DNA of 64,000 nt from Mesocentrotus franciscanus (lineage: Eukaryota; Echinodermata; Echinoidea; Camarodonta; Strongylocentrotidae), in contig CP137672.1 in assembly GCA_037976565.1 (NCBI GenBank), forward strand, positions 35,232,737 to 35,296,736, in the 5' to 3' direction. Of the stretch, positions 1-13,354 are shown in pieces. Below the pieces are notes generated by a model that was not told where the DNA came from, made no database searches, and was given only the letters and a program-made list of their open reading frames with translations. The position numbers and the translations under genes were made by a program. How positions within the stretch are numbered: position 1 is the first letter of the stretch; the number at the start of each line of letters is the position of its first letter.

Positions 1-329
1 TCTTGAGGAGGGGGGTTAATTTTCAATGAGAGAGAGAGGGGGGGGGGATGTTCCATTTTATGTAACCACGATAACCGGTGTTAAACATAATTCATTTGTG
101 AACTTTATGTCCGTATGTATTGATAATTATTTCCCCTCTGACCACAACAAATAGAAAAGTGTACCAATTGAGAAAACGGATTAGTCTAGAAGAACTCATT
201 GCGGTGAAAACTGCTTAGGAGTGCAACATGCTCCCAAGCAATATGATCATTAGTCCAACTCTTCTCGCTTTCAAATTACACTTCATTTACAATATTCACA
301 ATATTTGCGATATAAAATCTAAAATCTAA

Positions 330-1345
330 AATCTAAAAAGTTAATTTTTTGATTATTTAAATTATTTGGGGAGCATCTTCCGAATATTTAGATGGCTGTT
401 CGTTTATTTAATTCTCTTGTTAAACCTGTCCCTCAATATGGTTCGGAAGTGTCGTGTGCTTTTGTAGTGAATTTTGAGAAATTGGTAAAGAATGAAAAGG
501 GGAATGCAAAAATGTTTTTTTAGTAATGTTATAGAAATTGTTCATTTGCTATGAATAACAAATATTTTAAGGGTAAATAAATAGAGTAATAAATTGGCTG
601 TGTTGGCTGAAGCTGGAGAATATCCTATAATTATCAATATATGTAAAAATTTCATGAAATATCGCATGAAAAGTGTTGATGAAAATTTTTTGTTATATTC
701 TTCTTTTCAAAAAAATAGAAAAAATGTTAGCGAAATCTATTACATGTTGGCTTAGCAATGTTCACAATTTGTTAAGGAAAAGTAAAGTATACTAGTATGT
801 TGACGGAAATATTGAATGTCTAGAATTAGAAAATATTATAGATAACGATAAAGTAGTCAGAGAGAAAGCTGAAATTAAACTGTGAGAAAAATACGATTCT
901 CAATTTATAATGAATTTAAACAGTGATTACGTATACGGAAATGAGATAAATAACCTGCGAACAATCCATATAGATTGTTTTAGCAAAACATAAAACAAGA
1001 GAAATATTTAACTTTTTTTTAAAGTAATAAATTACGTAAAAATATTTGCCGGTTTAGAATAAGTTCACATAATATAACTCATTGAAATTGGAAGGCATAG
1101 ACGCCCGAGAAAATTACCAACACATATACGTACCTGCAACGATTGTCATGATTGTAGTAGTGGGGAAATAGGAGACGATTATCACACGACCATGGATTGT
1201 ACAAAATTGAGCCCAAAGAGGGAAATATTGTTTTAAATAATTAGTATCATTGATAATGAATATAGAAATTTGAACTACAAAGAAAGATTTGTAAAGATAA
1301 TGAATCAGACGATAATAACGTTATTTGATGGATTTTATTTCATGA
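330..1345 (+). pseudogene. Decayed LINE reverse-transcriptase C-terminal region
   Basis: Translation in shifting frames gives remnants typical of the end of an animal LINE RT protein. A thumb-like stretch at about 390-470 resembles the 'LF.SLVKP...YGSEV' signature. A 'LAVLAEAGEYP' type motif follows near 600. At 1081-1200 a Cys/His cluster begins IEIGRHRRPRK and has spaced Cys pairs, then His and Cys. Stops and indels break every frame. The same remnant occurs in unit 2 (33165-33830) and unit 3 (47241-47960), so it predates the duplication. The LINE clade cannot be assigned by eye. Confidence 0.65.
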
Positions 1346-2604
1346 AGTAATTGGTCTTATTAATCAATTTCAATAATTCGTACTTACTTTCTATTTTTTT
1401 TTTTAATACTGTATTATTAAAAATAAGGAAGGTATGTATCTACCAAGAGTTGTACTAATTAGACAGGTTTTTAAAAACCAATTTGTATTATATTTCTATA
1501 CGCTGTTATTTCTAATCCAGCTAATTGCTGCAAAACATGTTGTCTAATAAACCATTTTTAATTGAATTTAATTAAATTTGACGTTTGTTTGTATTTATCT
1601 AGTGTGTTATTGACATTTTTGCTGGATACCAAAATTGTTTATCACTGCGTATTTTCTGTCATATTTTATTTCCGTTGTCATAATGTATAATGGATGTATT
1701 ACCAAAACTAGTTGTTATGATTGTAACACGCGGAAACTAGTACAGATGACACGCCACATCATTCCTTGTGTTGTGGTTCGTTTTATTTCATATGCAAGTT
1801 ACAAGGCAAAATAAACTTGAATAAATGAACATAGTTAAATAGAAATGAGGACATGTTTGAAAAACATACATAACAGCAATAAACATATTATTCGTGTATG
1901 ACACCAAGATACGAATTCCGATAATATGACGTCAAGCCGACTCATGATTATAAATGATCAACAGGTTGTTTATATTGCATTCATTAAAACTTAATCAATA
2001 TTGCATGAATATAAAAAGTATCTAATCACAAATAAAGTTCTTCTATCGTTATGGATAACTCTCCCAACAAATAAATGAATACAACCAACAAGTGAGCTCT
2101 ATCAAACGATCAAACATAATTGCCCATTAAACTACATTGAATTAGTGGTTTATATAACCACTCACCCTGGCAATCTGGCCTAGAGGACGTTTTCCTCTGA
2201 TGGTACCCTCCTTCTTACATGTTGTTTGTCAACACCTAAAGGAATAATAATTAATACAAATCATTGTGAATTTTACTCTAAAACACAAAACTAAAGACAA
2301 TTAAATGACTATAACTGCAAACTATTAACTCTAAGAATAGTACTTACATCTTTTTCGCTAAATATAACTATCCAGAGTTAACCTCAACACATTATATAAC
2401 TATAACTTCTAAAGATTTCAAGTAATATAACAGACAACATAGTAACAAAATTGGTTTGTTTGTTTTGAAATAACTGAACTGTTCCTGATTGACTTCAAGC
2501 TGCTACTGTCCTTACTTACAAAGCTCATTAATTAAAATTGGGGACATTCCTTCGCAGGGAATTTGTCATTTGAAGGGAAATAAAAACAAGAAGGGGTTAA
2601 AGGC
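1346..2604. other. AT-rich noncoding duplicon backbone
   Basis: No gene is visible. The stretch includes what looks like a LINE 3' tail near 1540-1580 (AATAAA-like sequence and TTGAATT-type repeats) following the decayed RT remnant. The remainder matches 47960-48960 and 53409-53690 of unit 3 closely. Its last bases (2595-2604, GGTTAAAGGC) form the left copy of the direct repeat that flanks the 13.9 kb insert. Confidence 0.6.
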
Positions 2605-4368
2605 AAAGGGGCTCAACTCCGCTTCTGCATCCGTCCAGCCATGGGCAAATTTTGGAGGGTCAAAAGTGCACACTGCTGCCACTTTTCATGTATTAGCCTA
2701 TGAAGACAACAACTGTTTAGTGCACCAGCGAAATAGGTATTTTGGCCTGCGCGCAGCGCGTAAAACATGCAAATTAGATTTTGAATATTGATGAGCTCTT
2801 TTCCACTTACATGTATTAGCATATTATAGCAATGAAATAACAGACAATGCGCATGCGTTACTGTCGACAGAATCCTAGGGCCGGACCAAATATCGACCCG
2901 AACTAAAAGTGTAGTAACAAAGGTCATAGTTGGGGGTGGGGGCAGAAACTTCACTGTCACCAGGATTGAAAGTTCATTAAAATAATTCAGTTCAGTAATG
3001 CAAATATAATGACTCCATTTCACCTTTTAAAATCAATGATTATCAATCAAATTGCACAGATCATTTAGCCCACTTAACAAGTGCTATTTTCATATTTTTA
3101 GAGCCCAAATAATTAATCATTCTCGTCTCGCCTTCAATGATCTTTCATATTTTGCCCCCTCCCCGATGAATTTTTTATTTGTTATCATGCCTCCCCCAAT
3201 GTCTGCCTCGTTCTTTTCACTTTTGCGTTCGTCGCCACTGATTTTTTTTTACATTTGCCTCCCCCCCCGGACAGTAGCATTTTCAATCCAGGACCCCCTT
3301 TCAATACTGACATTTCCATAGGCCCTATTACCCTCCCTCTTCCACCACCACGATTACCATGCTGTCATTTTGGCACTGACTTACCATTCAACTCCCCCCT
3401 TCCCCTCTTTATTGTAAACCATCTTTTATACTGCATTTATGCTTTAGATTTGCCCACTCTCTTATTACATTTCCGGCTTCTCTCTCGTGATAAAATCTTT
3501 CTCGCTGATGCCAGATATAAAATAAAGGCCGCACACCAGTTACTCAATTCTACACAAGACTGCATCAGCCCCACCACACCTCATTCATACAGCATTATCA
3601 TTACAGATCGAGTGCCTACATCATCATCATCACCATGGGAGCATCATCACATATCTTTCATAAAATAAGAAAATGAAAAGAAAAGAATTAAGCAGTATTA
3701 ACTAATTTTATTAACATTTATGAACCCGTTGATCAACATAATTTTATCTATAATGATCTTTTTAAATGCAACATGACATAACATTACATCAACAAAAGAA
3801 AGGTAACAAATGAAGGGGGGGCTGCTGTCTCTTGAATTCAAAATTTTCAGTTGTAAAATTTTACTATAAATTTAGAAAATAAATTAGACATTTTAAAATT
3901 AAATCCATACAATTTATTCAATTGTCAACATGCTATAATACTATGTAAAGCACAGGAATATCCTGAGTTTTATGAGTACTTTTTTTTACATTGGACATTA
4001 TTGTTGTTATTACTACTATTATCATTATTATTATTGCTATTATTTCTGCTATGCTATTACTGCTATATGATCATTGTCATTATTATTACTATTATCATTG
4101 TTATTATTATTATTAATATTGTTATTAATAATACTTTTACAGTACTACTATTGTACTACTCCCATATCATTTTATTCCCCCCCCCCCTTCAATTTAGTAT
4201 CCAGTTCAGCATCCCTAATATATTTGTCAGAACTTGAATTAAGATTGTGGGTGCAAAATGACTTTGAATTATAGTCTATCTTTAGTTCTCCGTTTCTAGA
4301 CTACACCTCGACATTAATTCTCTGTATTCTGTCCAATCTTGTCATCACAGTCTAAATTCAATTCAAAT
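2605..4368. other. Noncoding left part of the large insert, with ATT microsatellite
   Basis: No supportable gene. 3240-3420 is C-rich low-complexity sequence, and 3997-4140 is a degenerate TTA/ATT microsatellite that opens spurious Leu/Ile-rich frames. A short C-run lies near 4178. The BEL/Pao LTR begins at 4368/4369. Confidence 0.6.
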
Positions 4369-4914
4369 ACACCCATGAGTGATCGTGCTCTGTTCATAAT
4401 CATATTCTCATGTATCAGACTGGTCCCTTGTTGATCACGATCACCTTGACTGGCCACTAACCCAAGTCCACTAACCCAAGTCCACATTATTGTAGTTTCA
4501 ACGCTCCTCTCAGCTCCGTTCCGTCCTCTATCTCGCAATCTGACGCTATACACACGTACACATCATCAATCAACGTATCGTACTGTAGAATTGCAATTGC
4601 AGGTGTACAAATCATTTGTCGACTGCCCATATAATGTCTCAAAAACTTTAATTTTGAAGCCTTTACTGTGGCCACATTTCATGTTACTCACGTCGGGTCG
4701 ATCACAATGCTATTATACAATGATTGCGTCCATTCCAATTGTTGTCCAAATAAAAACAAGATCAAAAACGGAAATATGAAGTATGGAGAAGAGGTTAAAA
4801 TTCTGTCTTGTTTCCAAGGGTTACGCCAGTGATCTTTCACTTTTCCTCCCCTCTAACTTATTAAAAATCAAAACCGACAAGAGATGGCGCTCTTGCATTA
4901 GTTTGGCGTCTACA
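4369..4914 (-). repeat. 3' LTR of the BEL/Pao element
   Basis: Direct repeat of 12735-13272. It differs mainly by an 8-bp insertion near 4709-4716. Both copies share a stretch with AATAAA on the + strand that reads as TTTATT on the element strand. The limits are set by where the two copies stop matching. Confidence 0.88.
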
Positions 4915-4927
4915 TTTCCGGCCCCTT

Positions 4928-7500
4928 AATTTTCGGAGGCAAGCCGACAGAAAATTACACCTTTTCTTATACTTCCAATAAACAATAATAACCATCAACC
5001 TTCTCGAATCATTCTTAGTGACGGCTTTGTCACACAACTCTAATTACAACTGATTAAATCTTGTTCCTGTATCCCTTATGCTTCTGTTGGTAATTCTCCA
5101 ACATCAATTTCAAAAGTTCCTGTCAACAAAAACTCCAAACCTTTTCGATTTCAAACTATATACAGGTAACTCAATGCAATAAAATATGCATAACCGTGGC
5201 TCTAACATGCCACAACACCTACATGAAACAAAAACACCTCAATGCCATCATTTAGAAAATACCAATGACAATTTGACCTTTTACTAGCTTATGAATATCT
5301 TTACTCCTGACTATTATCAGTTTGTCAAACAAAAACCAACCAATGTCCCTCTTGTGGCTCTTTTACTATCTTTGGACAAGAAAGCCCACATATGTGTCAC
5401 AAAATGAAAGATTTTTGCATAGGTTAGTAACTTGTACACTCACTATAAATGGTTTTGGCACTTTAAGAAAACACTATGGAATGCCGCAATGCAGCCCTAT
5501 CTTAAAAAGGCAAGTACTGTTGACTCCAATACATAGCACAGATAAATCATGAAACTGTATTTCGTTTTGCACCGATATAATAAAGACATGCACAATGAAA
5601 TCGGGCCATAGCTATCAAAGAGTCTTTGGTAACAATATGCTTTGGTCGTAAATCTGTCTAACTCTAAATTCTACTCAAACTACTCAACAATAAAAACAAT
5701 GACAATGAGAGCCACAATATCACAACAAAAATTTAAATGGTTAAGAACTAAATTAACCACTACCTCTTACTCTAGGGTGTACACTTTCAAGTTCCACTGA
5801 ATTCAGAAGTATACTGTGGACTAAGACTATCAAACAACTCTCCTTATTGAAACATGTCATCAGATGACTAGTCTTGATTCAAACTCTTTTCACTGAGTTG
5901 AATCCTGTTTTACCATGTTTGCAATAATTTTGGACTTTTGTTATTTTCGCCAATTGGCAAAGTCTGTCTCTTTCAGAACTTGTACAAATAAACAACACAA
6001 TCGAATGTCGTGTCCCTTCTAACAAATGCAGTAAGGCATTTCTCTTTTAGCAAAATTATTCCACCTCTAATTGCACTACTACAAACTCATTTGCTATAGA
6101 AGCATCAACATCTTCAAAAATAGTCCAGTGTGTACAGTTCTGCTCTCACTAAGCACCATTAATGCCCATAATACAATTTTTTTTCATTTTGTATAAACTC
6201 TTTGAAATTTTGCCTCAGAACCAAAATGACATCTGCTTTAAAATAACCTGTACACAAAAATATTTGCATCAACACAAATATGCACATTATACATTCCTTG
6301 ATTCCTAAAGAATCTTTACATTATATCCTTCAAAATGATAACTCATTGCCTTCTATAATCATACACTTTAAAAGCAACACAAAATATGCTTCCAAATATC
6401 TTATATGACATTTTAAATACATGCAAGATTTTTCTCTCCTGAATTCCTGAAAAATGTTTACCTGTTAGCCCATAAGTGGAACATGACCCAATGACTAATA
6501 TTTGTTTTGTTTTTTCAGAAATTTAAATTTCAATATTCATGTTCTAGCAAATATATCATGAATGATCAAACAATATTCATATATTTTACATACATGTATT
6601 CAATATTTCTATTATCTTCTCTTTCAACTTCTAAAGGACATCTGTGTCACTGTGCCCCTTATCACCATTTCAAAGGTACATTGTAAATGTATTTTACACT
6701 CCTCAAATGCAATTCACTGAATAACAAAATATGCCTATGAAACTGTTAGAAATAGCAATCAAATTGGCAAGAATCTTTTCTATGCATAAAATGCATTTTC
6801 ACTTAGTCCCTGTCCATTATGTTCAAATAATCTGACTTTTCCTTTTAAATGTCCAAAGTCTGAGTCTATTCCTTAGTCAGTCCATATAGCCAGATTTTGC
6901 ACAATAATCAAATCTTTTAGTCTTTTTCTGATCTGCATAATCTGTGCCTCTGCTGCCATCTCTACGACTTAATTACGCGACAGAGTAGAAGGTGCAGAGT
7001 AGTCCAACTTGTGACTCCAAGGGAACAAATTCGCGTTTGGTCCAATGAAAACATTTCACTTGCTGATTTAAATTTCACTAAGCAAATACATGTAGTGGCA
7101 GAGCTAGGCTCGCACCATATATCATAATGATAATCCTTTCTAAAATCAACATTTTCCAAGTTTGTGGTCCAACAAAGGCTTCGCGATTGATCCAAATATA
7201 AACTTGCTAGGCTCACACCATATCATATCGATAATCCTTTCCAAAATGAACATTTTCCAAGCTTGTGATCCAACAAAGGCTTTGCGATTGGTCCAAATAT
7301 GAAACTTGAGCTTTATTATGGCGGCGCTAGGCTCGCACCACTTATTACTTCACACATATAATTATCACAAAAGACTCCAAATTTGATTTCCAACTTGACT
7401 TGCTCCAAAATCTGATGAGTTGGTCCCGTGAAGAAACTTATAAGGTGTCTCAATAGCGTATATTTCTTCTGGAATCACAATTTCACAAAATTCGAAGTGC
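4928..7500 (-). other. Long noncoding 3' region of the BEL/Pao element
   Basis: About 2.6 kb between the end of the integrase frame and the 3' LTR. No envelope-like or other frame of convincing length is present. It is AT-rich and mostly featureless. The exception is a tandem duplication of about 112 bp at 7100-7340, where blocks containing 'GCTAGGCTC.CACCAT' and 'CAACAAAGGCTT.GCGATTG' repeat. Confidence 0.6.
7100..7340. repeat. Tandem duplication (~112 bp period) in the BEL/Pao 3' region
   Basis: The words TAGGCTC, CCATAT, GATAATCCTTTC, ATTTTCCAAG and CAACAAAGGCTT recur in order at about 7106, 7208 and in part near 7328, with the same spacing. Confidence 0.65.
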
Positions 7501-9613
7501 TCATGAATCTCTTTCCAAGAGGAGACACAGCTTGCTGATGGGTCGCGAATAGGTGCCGTTCTTGGTCTTCACCTCTGCCCGTCGAACCATGCCCTGTCGA
7601 TCTGGAGTGATGCCGACGATCACTCCCATGAGCCAGAAGTTACGAGGTGCTGTCTCGTTCACTACCAGCACTACGTCACCAACCTGGATGTTGCGACTAG
7701 GATGTATCCACTTCTGCCTGGCCTGGAGCTGCGGCAAGTACTCTCTCAGCCAACGTCGCCAGAAGACATCTGCCAGATATTGAACCTGCCGCCATCTACG
7801 TCGTGTGTAGCAGTCAGTCTGCCTACTAACCGATGGGGTAACATCGGGTAGCCTTCAACGTCAGGAGCTGGTTTGGTGTCAGAGCCTCTAGATCGTTAGC
7901 ATCGTCTGAAACCCTGGTGATGGGTCTGCAATTGATAATGCCTTCTATTTCACAGAAGAGTGTCTGCAAACTTTCATCCGTCATGGTCTGCTGTTTGGTA
8001 AGGAAGAAGAGCAGCTGCCGAATCGTCCTGATCTGTCTCTCCCATACGCCCCCATGGTGTGAACCTCCAGGTGGATTAAAGGTCCACTTGATGTTTGCTT
8101 GCAATAGTGAGTTGTTGAGCTGGGCCTGGTTCCAGCTCTCAAGTTCTTTTCTTAGTTCTTTCTCGGCCCCAACCAAGTTCGTCCATTGTCTGATCTCATT
8201 TCTCTGACTGCTCCTCTTCGAGCAATAAATCTCTGATTTGCTGCAATACAGGAATCTGTATCTAGTGAGTCAGCCTTCTCTATGTGTATGGCCCGAATGG
8301 CGAGGCATGCAAGTAAACACTACGCCATATCTCTTGACTGTAGAGCGTCCTCTTTTCACTCCTATCGGCCCGAAATAATCGACTCCAACTCGTGTAAAAG
8401 GTGGATCATCCGGTCTCAGTCGGTCTATGGGTAGGTCGGCCATCTTCTGTTGGATTACCCGCCCTCTTTGACGTCGGCACTTGACACATTTCTTGATGAC
8501 TTTCCTAATGGCTGAAATTGCACCAACTATGTGATATCGTTGCTGGAGTTTTGCCAAGACATAGTTTCTTCCCATATGTCCTGAGTTTTCATGAATGTGC
8601 CTCAAGATGAGTTCAGACACATGTCCTCTCTTTGGTAGGATGACTGGATGTTTTGCTTCTTCAGGCAAGGCTGCCTTGTTAAGTCTACCTCCTACTCTTA
8701 GTAGACCATTGTCCATCTGAGGGTCTAATTCGTAGATAGGGCTCGATTTTCTGACCCCTGGCTGCAACCTTCCTATCCTTTGGTTTGCATCATGTGCCTG
8801 TTTCCTCAAAGCCACAACCTCTACTGGGAACGCTCTATCTTGAACATGTATCAGTATTGCTTCCTCAGCTTGTCTAATATCTTCCACTGTCAGTAGCATG
8901 GGTGGATTCTCTCGTGGTGTGTTCTGCTGACCTTTCATTTTCTCTTTCAGCAGCCCCTTCAGTCTCAGTAGCCATGCTACTCCCTTTCTGAGGTGGTACC
9001 AGTCTGAATAATGGTTGATCAATCTTTCCAGGATATCATCTGCTTCCTCTTTGCTCACAGCAGTGGCCATACATTTGCTCTCACTGGCCATTTCTTCCGA
9101 GACCTCTGTAATGTACATCTTCTTCTTCTTCACCTCAGGATCATTGTTTACGTCGTGTGATGCTTCTCTGGGTTGCTTAGGCCACTGGTCCTCTGAAGCT
9201 TGAAGAAATTTGGGTCCTTCCTTCCAGAATCTCATTGCTAGGAATCGATCTACCTTGACTTCCCTGGAGCATACATCTGCCGGGTTCAGCGAAGTTTCTA
9301 TGTGGTGCCACTGACATGGTTGAGATCCTTCTTGTATCAGGGCAACTCGGTTGGCAACGAATGTCTTAAACCTCCCTGTTTCACTTTGGATATACTGCAG
9401 TACAGAGGTACTACTATCGGTCCAGAAGAAGGTCTCGTCTACTGGGATGTCAAGTTCTTGTTTTACCATTTTGTCTATCCTTACTGCTACCGTGGCGGCT
9501 GTAAGCTCCATTCTCGGGATCGACGTCTGTTTAAGAGGGGCCACTCTAGATTTGCTCAAGAGGAATGAGCATTGGACTTCATCCCGTGTATTCACCATTC
9601 GCAAGTAAGACAC
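7501..9613 (-). pseudogene. BEL/Pao RNase H and integrase region (frame-broken)
   Basis: Three minus-strand frames follow in order. 9613-8270 (447 codons) holds the RNase H part (PRMEL, a WTDSS acidic motif, and N.AD.CSRE), then the His/Cys integrase zinc-binding region (H..NSGH ... C..C) and the start of the integrase core at DYFGPIGV. 8176-7826 continues the core with the NPPGGSHHGGVWE motif that carries the last acidic catalytic residue. 7737-7501 is the C-terminal domain typical of Pao integrases (PSRNIQVGDVV). Each switch needs a frame change, so the copy is probably inactive unless the assembly has indel errors. Confidence 0.85.
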
Positions 9614-11431
9614 TGTTCCATACCCTTCTCACTTGCATCTGCAAAATGGTGAAGTGTCACAGACTTTGGGTTTTCATACCCCTCTGGCTTCAAACACCTG
9701 GAAAGTTTGAAGTCTGACAGTCTTGGGAGTTCTCTTTTCCATGTTTCCCATTTTTTCAGCAGGTCTGGTGGAATTGTCTCATCCCATCCTAATCCTAGTC
9801 GGCAGCGTCTGAAGTAGATGTTTTGCAGGGAGTAGCACTGGGGAAGCACATCCTAGTGGATCGAACAGGAGCACACTGTTGACAAGATACCCCTCCTTGT
9901 GGCTGGCTTGTCTTTCAGCTGAATCTTGAAACTGAAAACGTCTTCATCTGTATGCCACAGCATGCCAAGTGCCCTCTCTGTTGGCAGTTTTCCTTCTTCC
10001 AAGTTGATATCCTTAACTGCCTTGGCTCGTTCTTCAGCAGGAATTTTTTCAAGCACTTCTTTCTTGTTACTCGTCCACTTCGTTAGACGGAACCCTCCAC
10101 TCTAGCATGCTGCAGTCAAGTTCTCGGCTAACTGGACTGCTTCTGAGATGGACGCGGTGGAGCATAGGCAGTCATCAACATAGAAATTATGGCGAATCAC
10201 TGTAGTGGTCTCCTTTGTATAGAGCTCTTCCTGCTGTTCTGCCGTTTTCTTTAGTGCATAATTTGTGCATGAAGGAGAAGATATGGCACCGAATACATGA
10301 ACTCTCATGCGGTATTCTGAGGGTGGTCTCTCAACGTTTCCATCTTCCCACCATAACAGCCTTAAGAAATCTCTGTCTTCTTCTGGCACCACAACTTGCG
10401 AAAACATCCCTCTATGTCTGACATGAGGGCGACCTTTCCTCTCTGAATCTTGTGAGCACTCCAACCAAGTTGTTTGCCAAGTCCGGCCCCTTTAGCAGCT
10501 CCTGGTTCAAAGAGGTTCCTTTGTATTGTGCTGAGCAGTCATACACCACCCTTAACTTGTCCTTTTGTGGATGCATGACTCCATGATGAGGTAGGTACCA
10601 CTTCCTTCCAGTTGTATCTTGTAGCTCATGATCTGGTACCTTTTCTGCATAGCCTTTCTCTATGGATAGTTCCATACAGTCCTTATACCTCTCATAGAAT
10701 TCTGGCTGCTTCTTGAACTTCCTTTGCAGATGGTTGAGTCTCTGCTCTGCCATGGGCCTGTTGTCGGGCAGGTTGACGTCTCCCTTAAATGGCAGTCCAA
10801 TTTGGTAGTGCCCTTGTGTTAGCTTGATGGATCCTTCGACCTTTTCCATAAATCGTTTATCCTCTTTGGATTCTTCGACTTTATCTTCCATCAAGCGTTC
10901 TGAAAACTCAGTGTTGTAGAGATTATTTAGCTGTTGCTGAATATCTTCCATCACTTGGACTCTGTGGGAGGTTATCTTGGACCCACTTCTCTCTTGCTTG
11001 CAGCTTCCAAAAACCATCCACCCTATGATAGATTTGCAGGCGAATGGTCCGTCGTTCTGACTATTGATAACCTGCAGTGGTTCCATTGCTTTACGGACGT
11101 TATTGCCAATGAGGATGCCCACATCTGCATTGATCTCCGGCAAGTTTATTTCTTGTAAGTAGGACCATCTTGCAATGTCATTCCTTCTCGGTATGTCTGA
11201 CTTGTCTACAGGGATGGGCTGTATGTAGACGTCAGAAAGTGGTATATAGGTGTTCTCATTCACATCAGCTACCTCCAGGTCTTGCAGTATGCAGGTCTTG
11301 ACCAGCTTATCGTCTGTTAATGTTTGAAGCTGGATGTTGCGCGTTCTTACTCTGGCGTTTAGTTTGTTTTTTAACTCTCCTGTGCAGAAAGTTGCGTTAC
11401 TCCCGTTGTCAATGAATGCATGTGTGTACAC
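9592..11431 (-). pseudogene. BEL/Pao aspartic protease and reverse transcriptase region (frame-broken)
   Basis: Minus-strand frame 11431-10412 opens with a retropepsin-like active site (AFIDNGSNATFC, with a DNGS core in place of DTG/DSG). It continues into the RT N-terminal region (DKLRVVYDCSA). 10464-10102 carries RT palm motifs, including the YVDD catalytic box near its end. 10056-9853 (ERALGMLW ... TRRGILSTV) and 9849-9592 (ending in the RNase H motif HHFADAS) finish the RT connection. Overlaps of tens of bases between successive frames mark single-base indels. Confidence 0.87.
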
Positions 11432-12738
11432 GTTTCCCTGTCTGCTTTGAGCGTACAGTCACAGGCACAATGGCCGGTTGGGAGTCCTGCATAGAAGTGC
11501 GGTTGGATAACGTGCGCTTTACGTCTGGGAAATTTTCATTTCCAATTCCTTCTCCTTCTGTTTGTCCTTCCAAGCTTTCCTCCTTCTTCCTATTAGCTCC
11601 AACGTCGTCATTAGTACGTTGTTTCTCTGATTCACCATTCCCTTTCACTTGTTTTGATGGTGCCCAATCTCTATGAAGAAGGGTGGGGTGCAACCTTTGA
11701 CAAATCTTGCAGGTCATCCTATGTTTACAATCCCTGGCAAGATGTGAAGACTGAAGGCAAGCAAAGCACAGTCCTTTGGATTTGCAAAATGCAAGTTTCT
11801 CTTCATGAGGTTTCTTTCCCAGGGCCTTGCATTCTGCTGTAAGGTGATTTTCTTTGTCACAATACAAACACTTCCTCACTCTTCTTCATGCTGGAGCTGA
11901 AGCCCTGTTTCTTCCCTGGAAATGGTTTCGTCTTTGTCTGTGTTTCTCCAGCTCTGGCTGATCCTACAATATTACCATAGATGGGGTTGTTTATTATTCG
12001 GGCCTGTTTACTAATGAAGCTAACCACATCTTTGAATGAGAGTGGCTCATCCCGATTCTGAAGTATGCCATCGACATAGCTCCTCCATCTATCTCTCAGC
12101 CTGAACGGCAGCTTTGATACGACCATCTTCAAATGTTGTGCGTGGTCAATCTCCTGTTGAAGGTGTAGGTCCTTAGCCAAATTGCCTAGCTCAGTCACAA
12201 ACAATGAATAACTAAGCAGACCCTCCGGATCCTCACCTCTAATGTTTGGCCATGCCATTGCCTTAATGATCATAGAGTCCAGAACATGATGCTTGTCACC
12301 AAACTTGCTTTCTAGCAGCATTGTTGCTTTGTTGAATGCTGCCTTGGAATCACCTCCATACATGCAACTTCTGACCATCTCATTTGCCTTTCCCCTAATA
12401 TATTGTTCCAAATAGTATAGTTTGTCAGAGTCCTCCGATGTCTTGGATTCTACCACATGCTGAAAGGCCCTCTTAAAGGCGTGGTAGTTCAGCGGATTCC
12501 CGTCGAAAGGCTGAATGTTCCTTTGCGGTAAGGCGGACTTCATATGGCATTCTAAGAGCGTGTACGTAAGTTGGGTTTGTTGACGTTGTAGCTCTACCCA
12601 GTCAACATCACTATCAGGGTTTGCTCTGCCTACTCGCACGTCCTGCACATGTTCCTGGCTCAAGCAAAGGGCTTGGTAATGCAGGTTGCTGGTGAAAAGC
12701 CACTGGCTCGTCGAACTGTTGTAATGCTGCCCATACAC
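11409..12738 (-). pseudogene. BEL/Pao Gag region with zinc knuckles
   Basis: 12738-11857 encodes a Gag-like protein with the FDGNPLNYHAFKRAF motif (DUF1759 family, typical of Pao elements). 11879-11409 continues in another frame with Cys/His knuckles (CLYCDKENHLTAEC; CFACLQSSHLARDC; CKICQRLHPTLLH). The 23-base overlap between the frames may reflect an indel or a programmed shift; the former seems more likely given the later breaks. The start codon lies close to the 5' LTR boundary at 12735. Confidence 0.85.
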
Positions 12739-13272
12739 CCATGAGTGATCGTGCTCTGTTCATAATCATATTCTCATTTATCAGACTGGTCCCTTGTTGA
12801 TCACGATCACCTTGACTGGCTACTAACCCAAGTCCACTAACCCAAGTCCACATTATTCTAGTTTCAACGCTCCTCTCAGCTCCGTTCCGTCCTCTATCTC
12901 GCAATCTGACGCTATACACACGTACACATCATCAATCAACGTATCGTACTGTAGAATTGCAATTGCATGTGTACAAATCATTTGTCGACTGCCCATATAA
13001 TGTCTCAAAAACTTTAATTTTGAAGCCTTTACTGTGGCCACATTTCATGTTACTCACGTCAGGTCGATCACAATACAATGATTGCGTCCATTCCAATTGT
13101 TGTCCAAATAAAAACAAGATCAAAAACGGAAATATGAAGTATGGAGAAGAGGTTAAAATTCTGTCTTGTTTCCAAGGCTTACGCCAGTGATCTTTCCCTT
13201 TTCCTCCCCTCTAACTTATTAAAAATCAAAACCGACAAGAGATGGCGCTCTTGCATTAGTTTGGCATCTACA
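12735..13272 (-). repeat. 5' LTR of the BEL/Pao element
   Basis: Direct repeat of 4369-4914. On the element strand it lies upstream of gag and should hold the promoter. Sequence immediately inside it (from 12734 downward) starts TGGGCAGC, consistent with a tRNA primer-binding site. Confidence 0.88.
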
Positions 13273-13354
13273 AAGATTAAATATCAAAAAGCTATGTTAC
13301 ATGTAAACGCATTTAAAAGAGCAAATAAATACTTTCATGATCCTCGATATATCT

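Larger units (their letters stand above)
4369..13272 (-). mobile_element. BEL/Pao-type LTR retrotransposon (8.9 kb)
   Basis: Two near-identical direct repeats, 4369-4914 and 12735-13272, bracket a minus-strand coding block in the order gag, aspartic protease, RT, RNase H, integrase. This is the BEL/Pao order. Just inside the 3' LTR is a purine tract (minus strand, AAGGGGCCGGAAA at about 4915-4927). Just inside the 5' LTR, sequence beginning TGGGCAGC fits a primer-binding site. The LTRs differ by few bases and one 8-bp indel, so the insertion is young. If the LTR limits are 4368 and 13270, the flanks share CAAA as a 4-bp duplication. The coding region is broken into many frames, so this copy looks non-autonomous. 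Confidence 0.88.

Noticed and set aside
4001..4274. Leu/Ile-rich frames resembling membrane proteins
   Set aside because: They translate an ATT/TTA microsatellite.
5322..5552. Small open frame in the BEL/Pao 3' region as a possible extra (envelope-like) gene
   Set aside because: 76 codons, no signal peptide or membrane segment, no recognisable motif, and on the strand opposite to the element.
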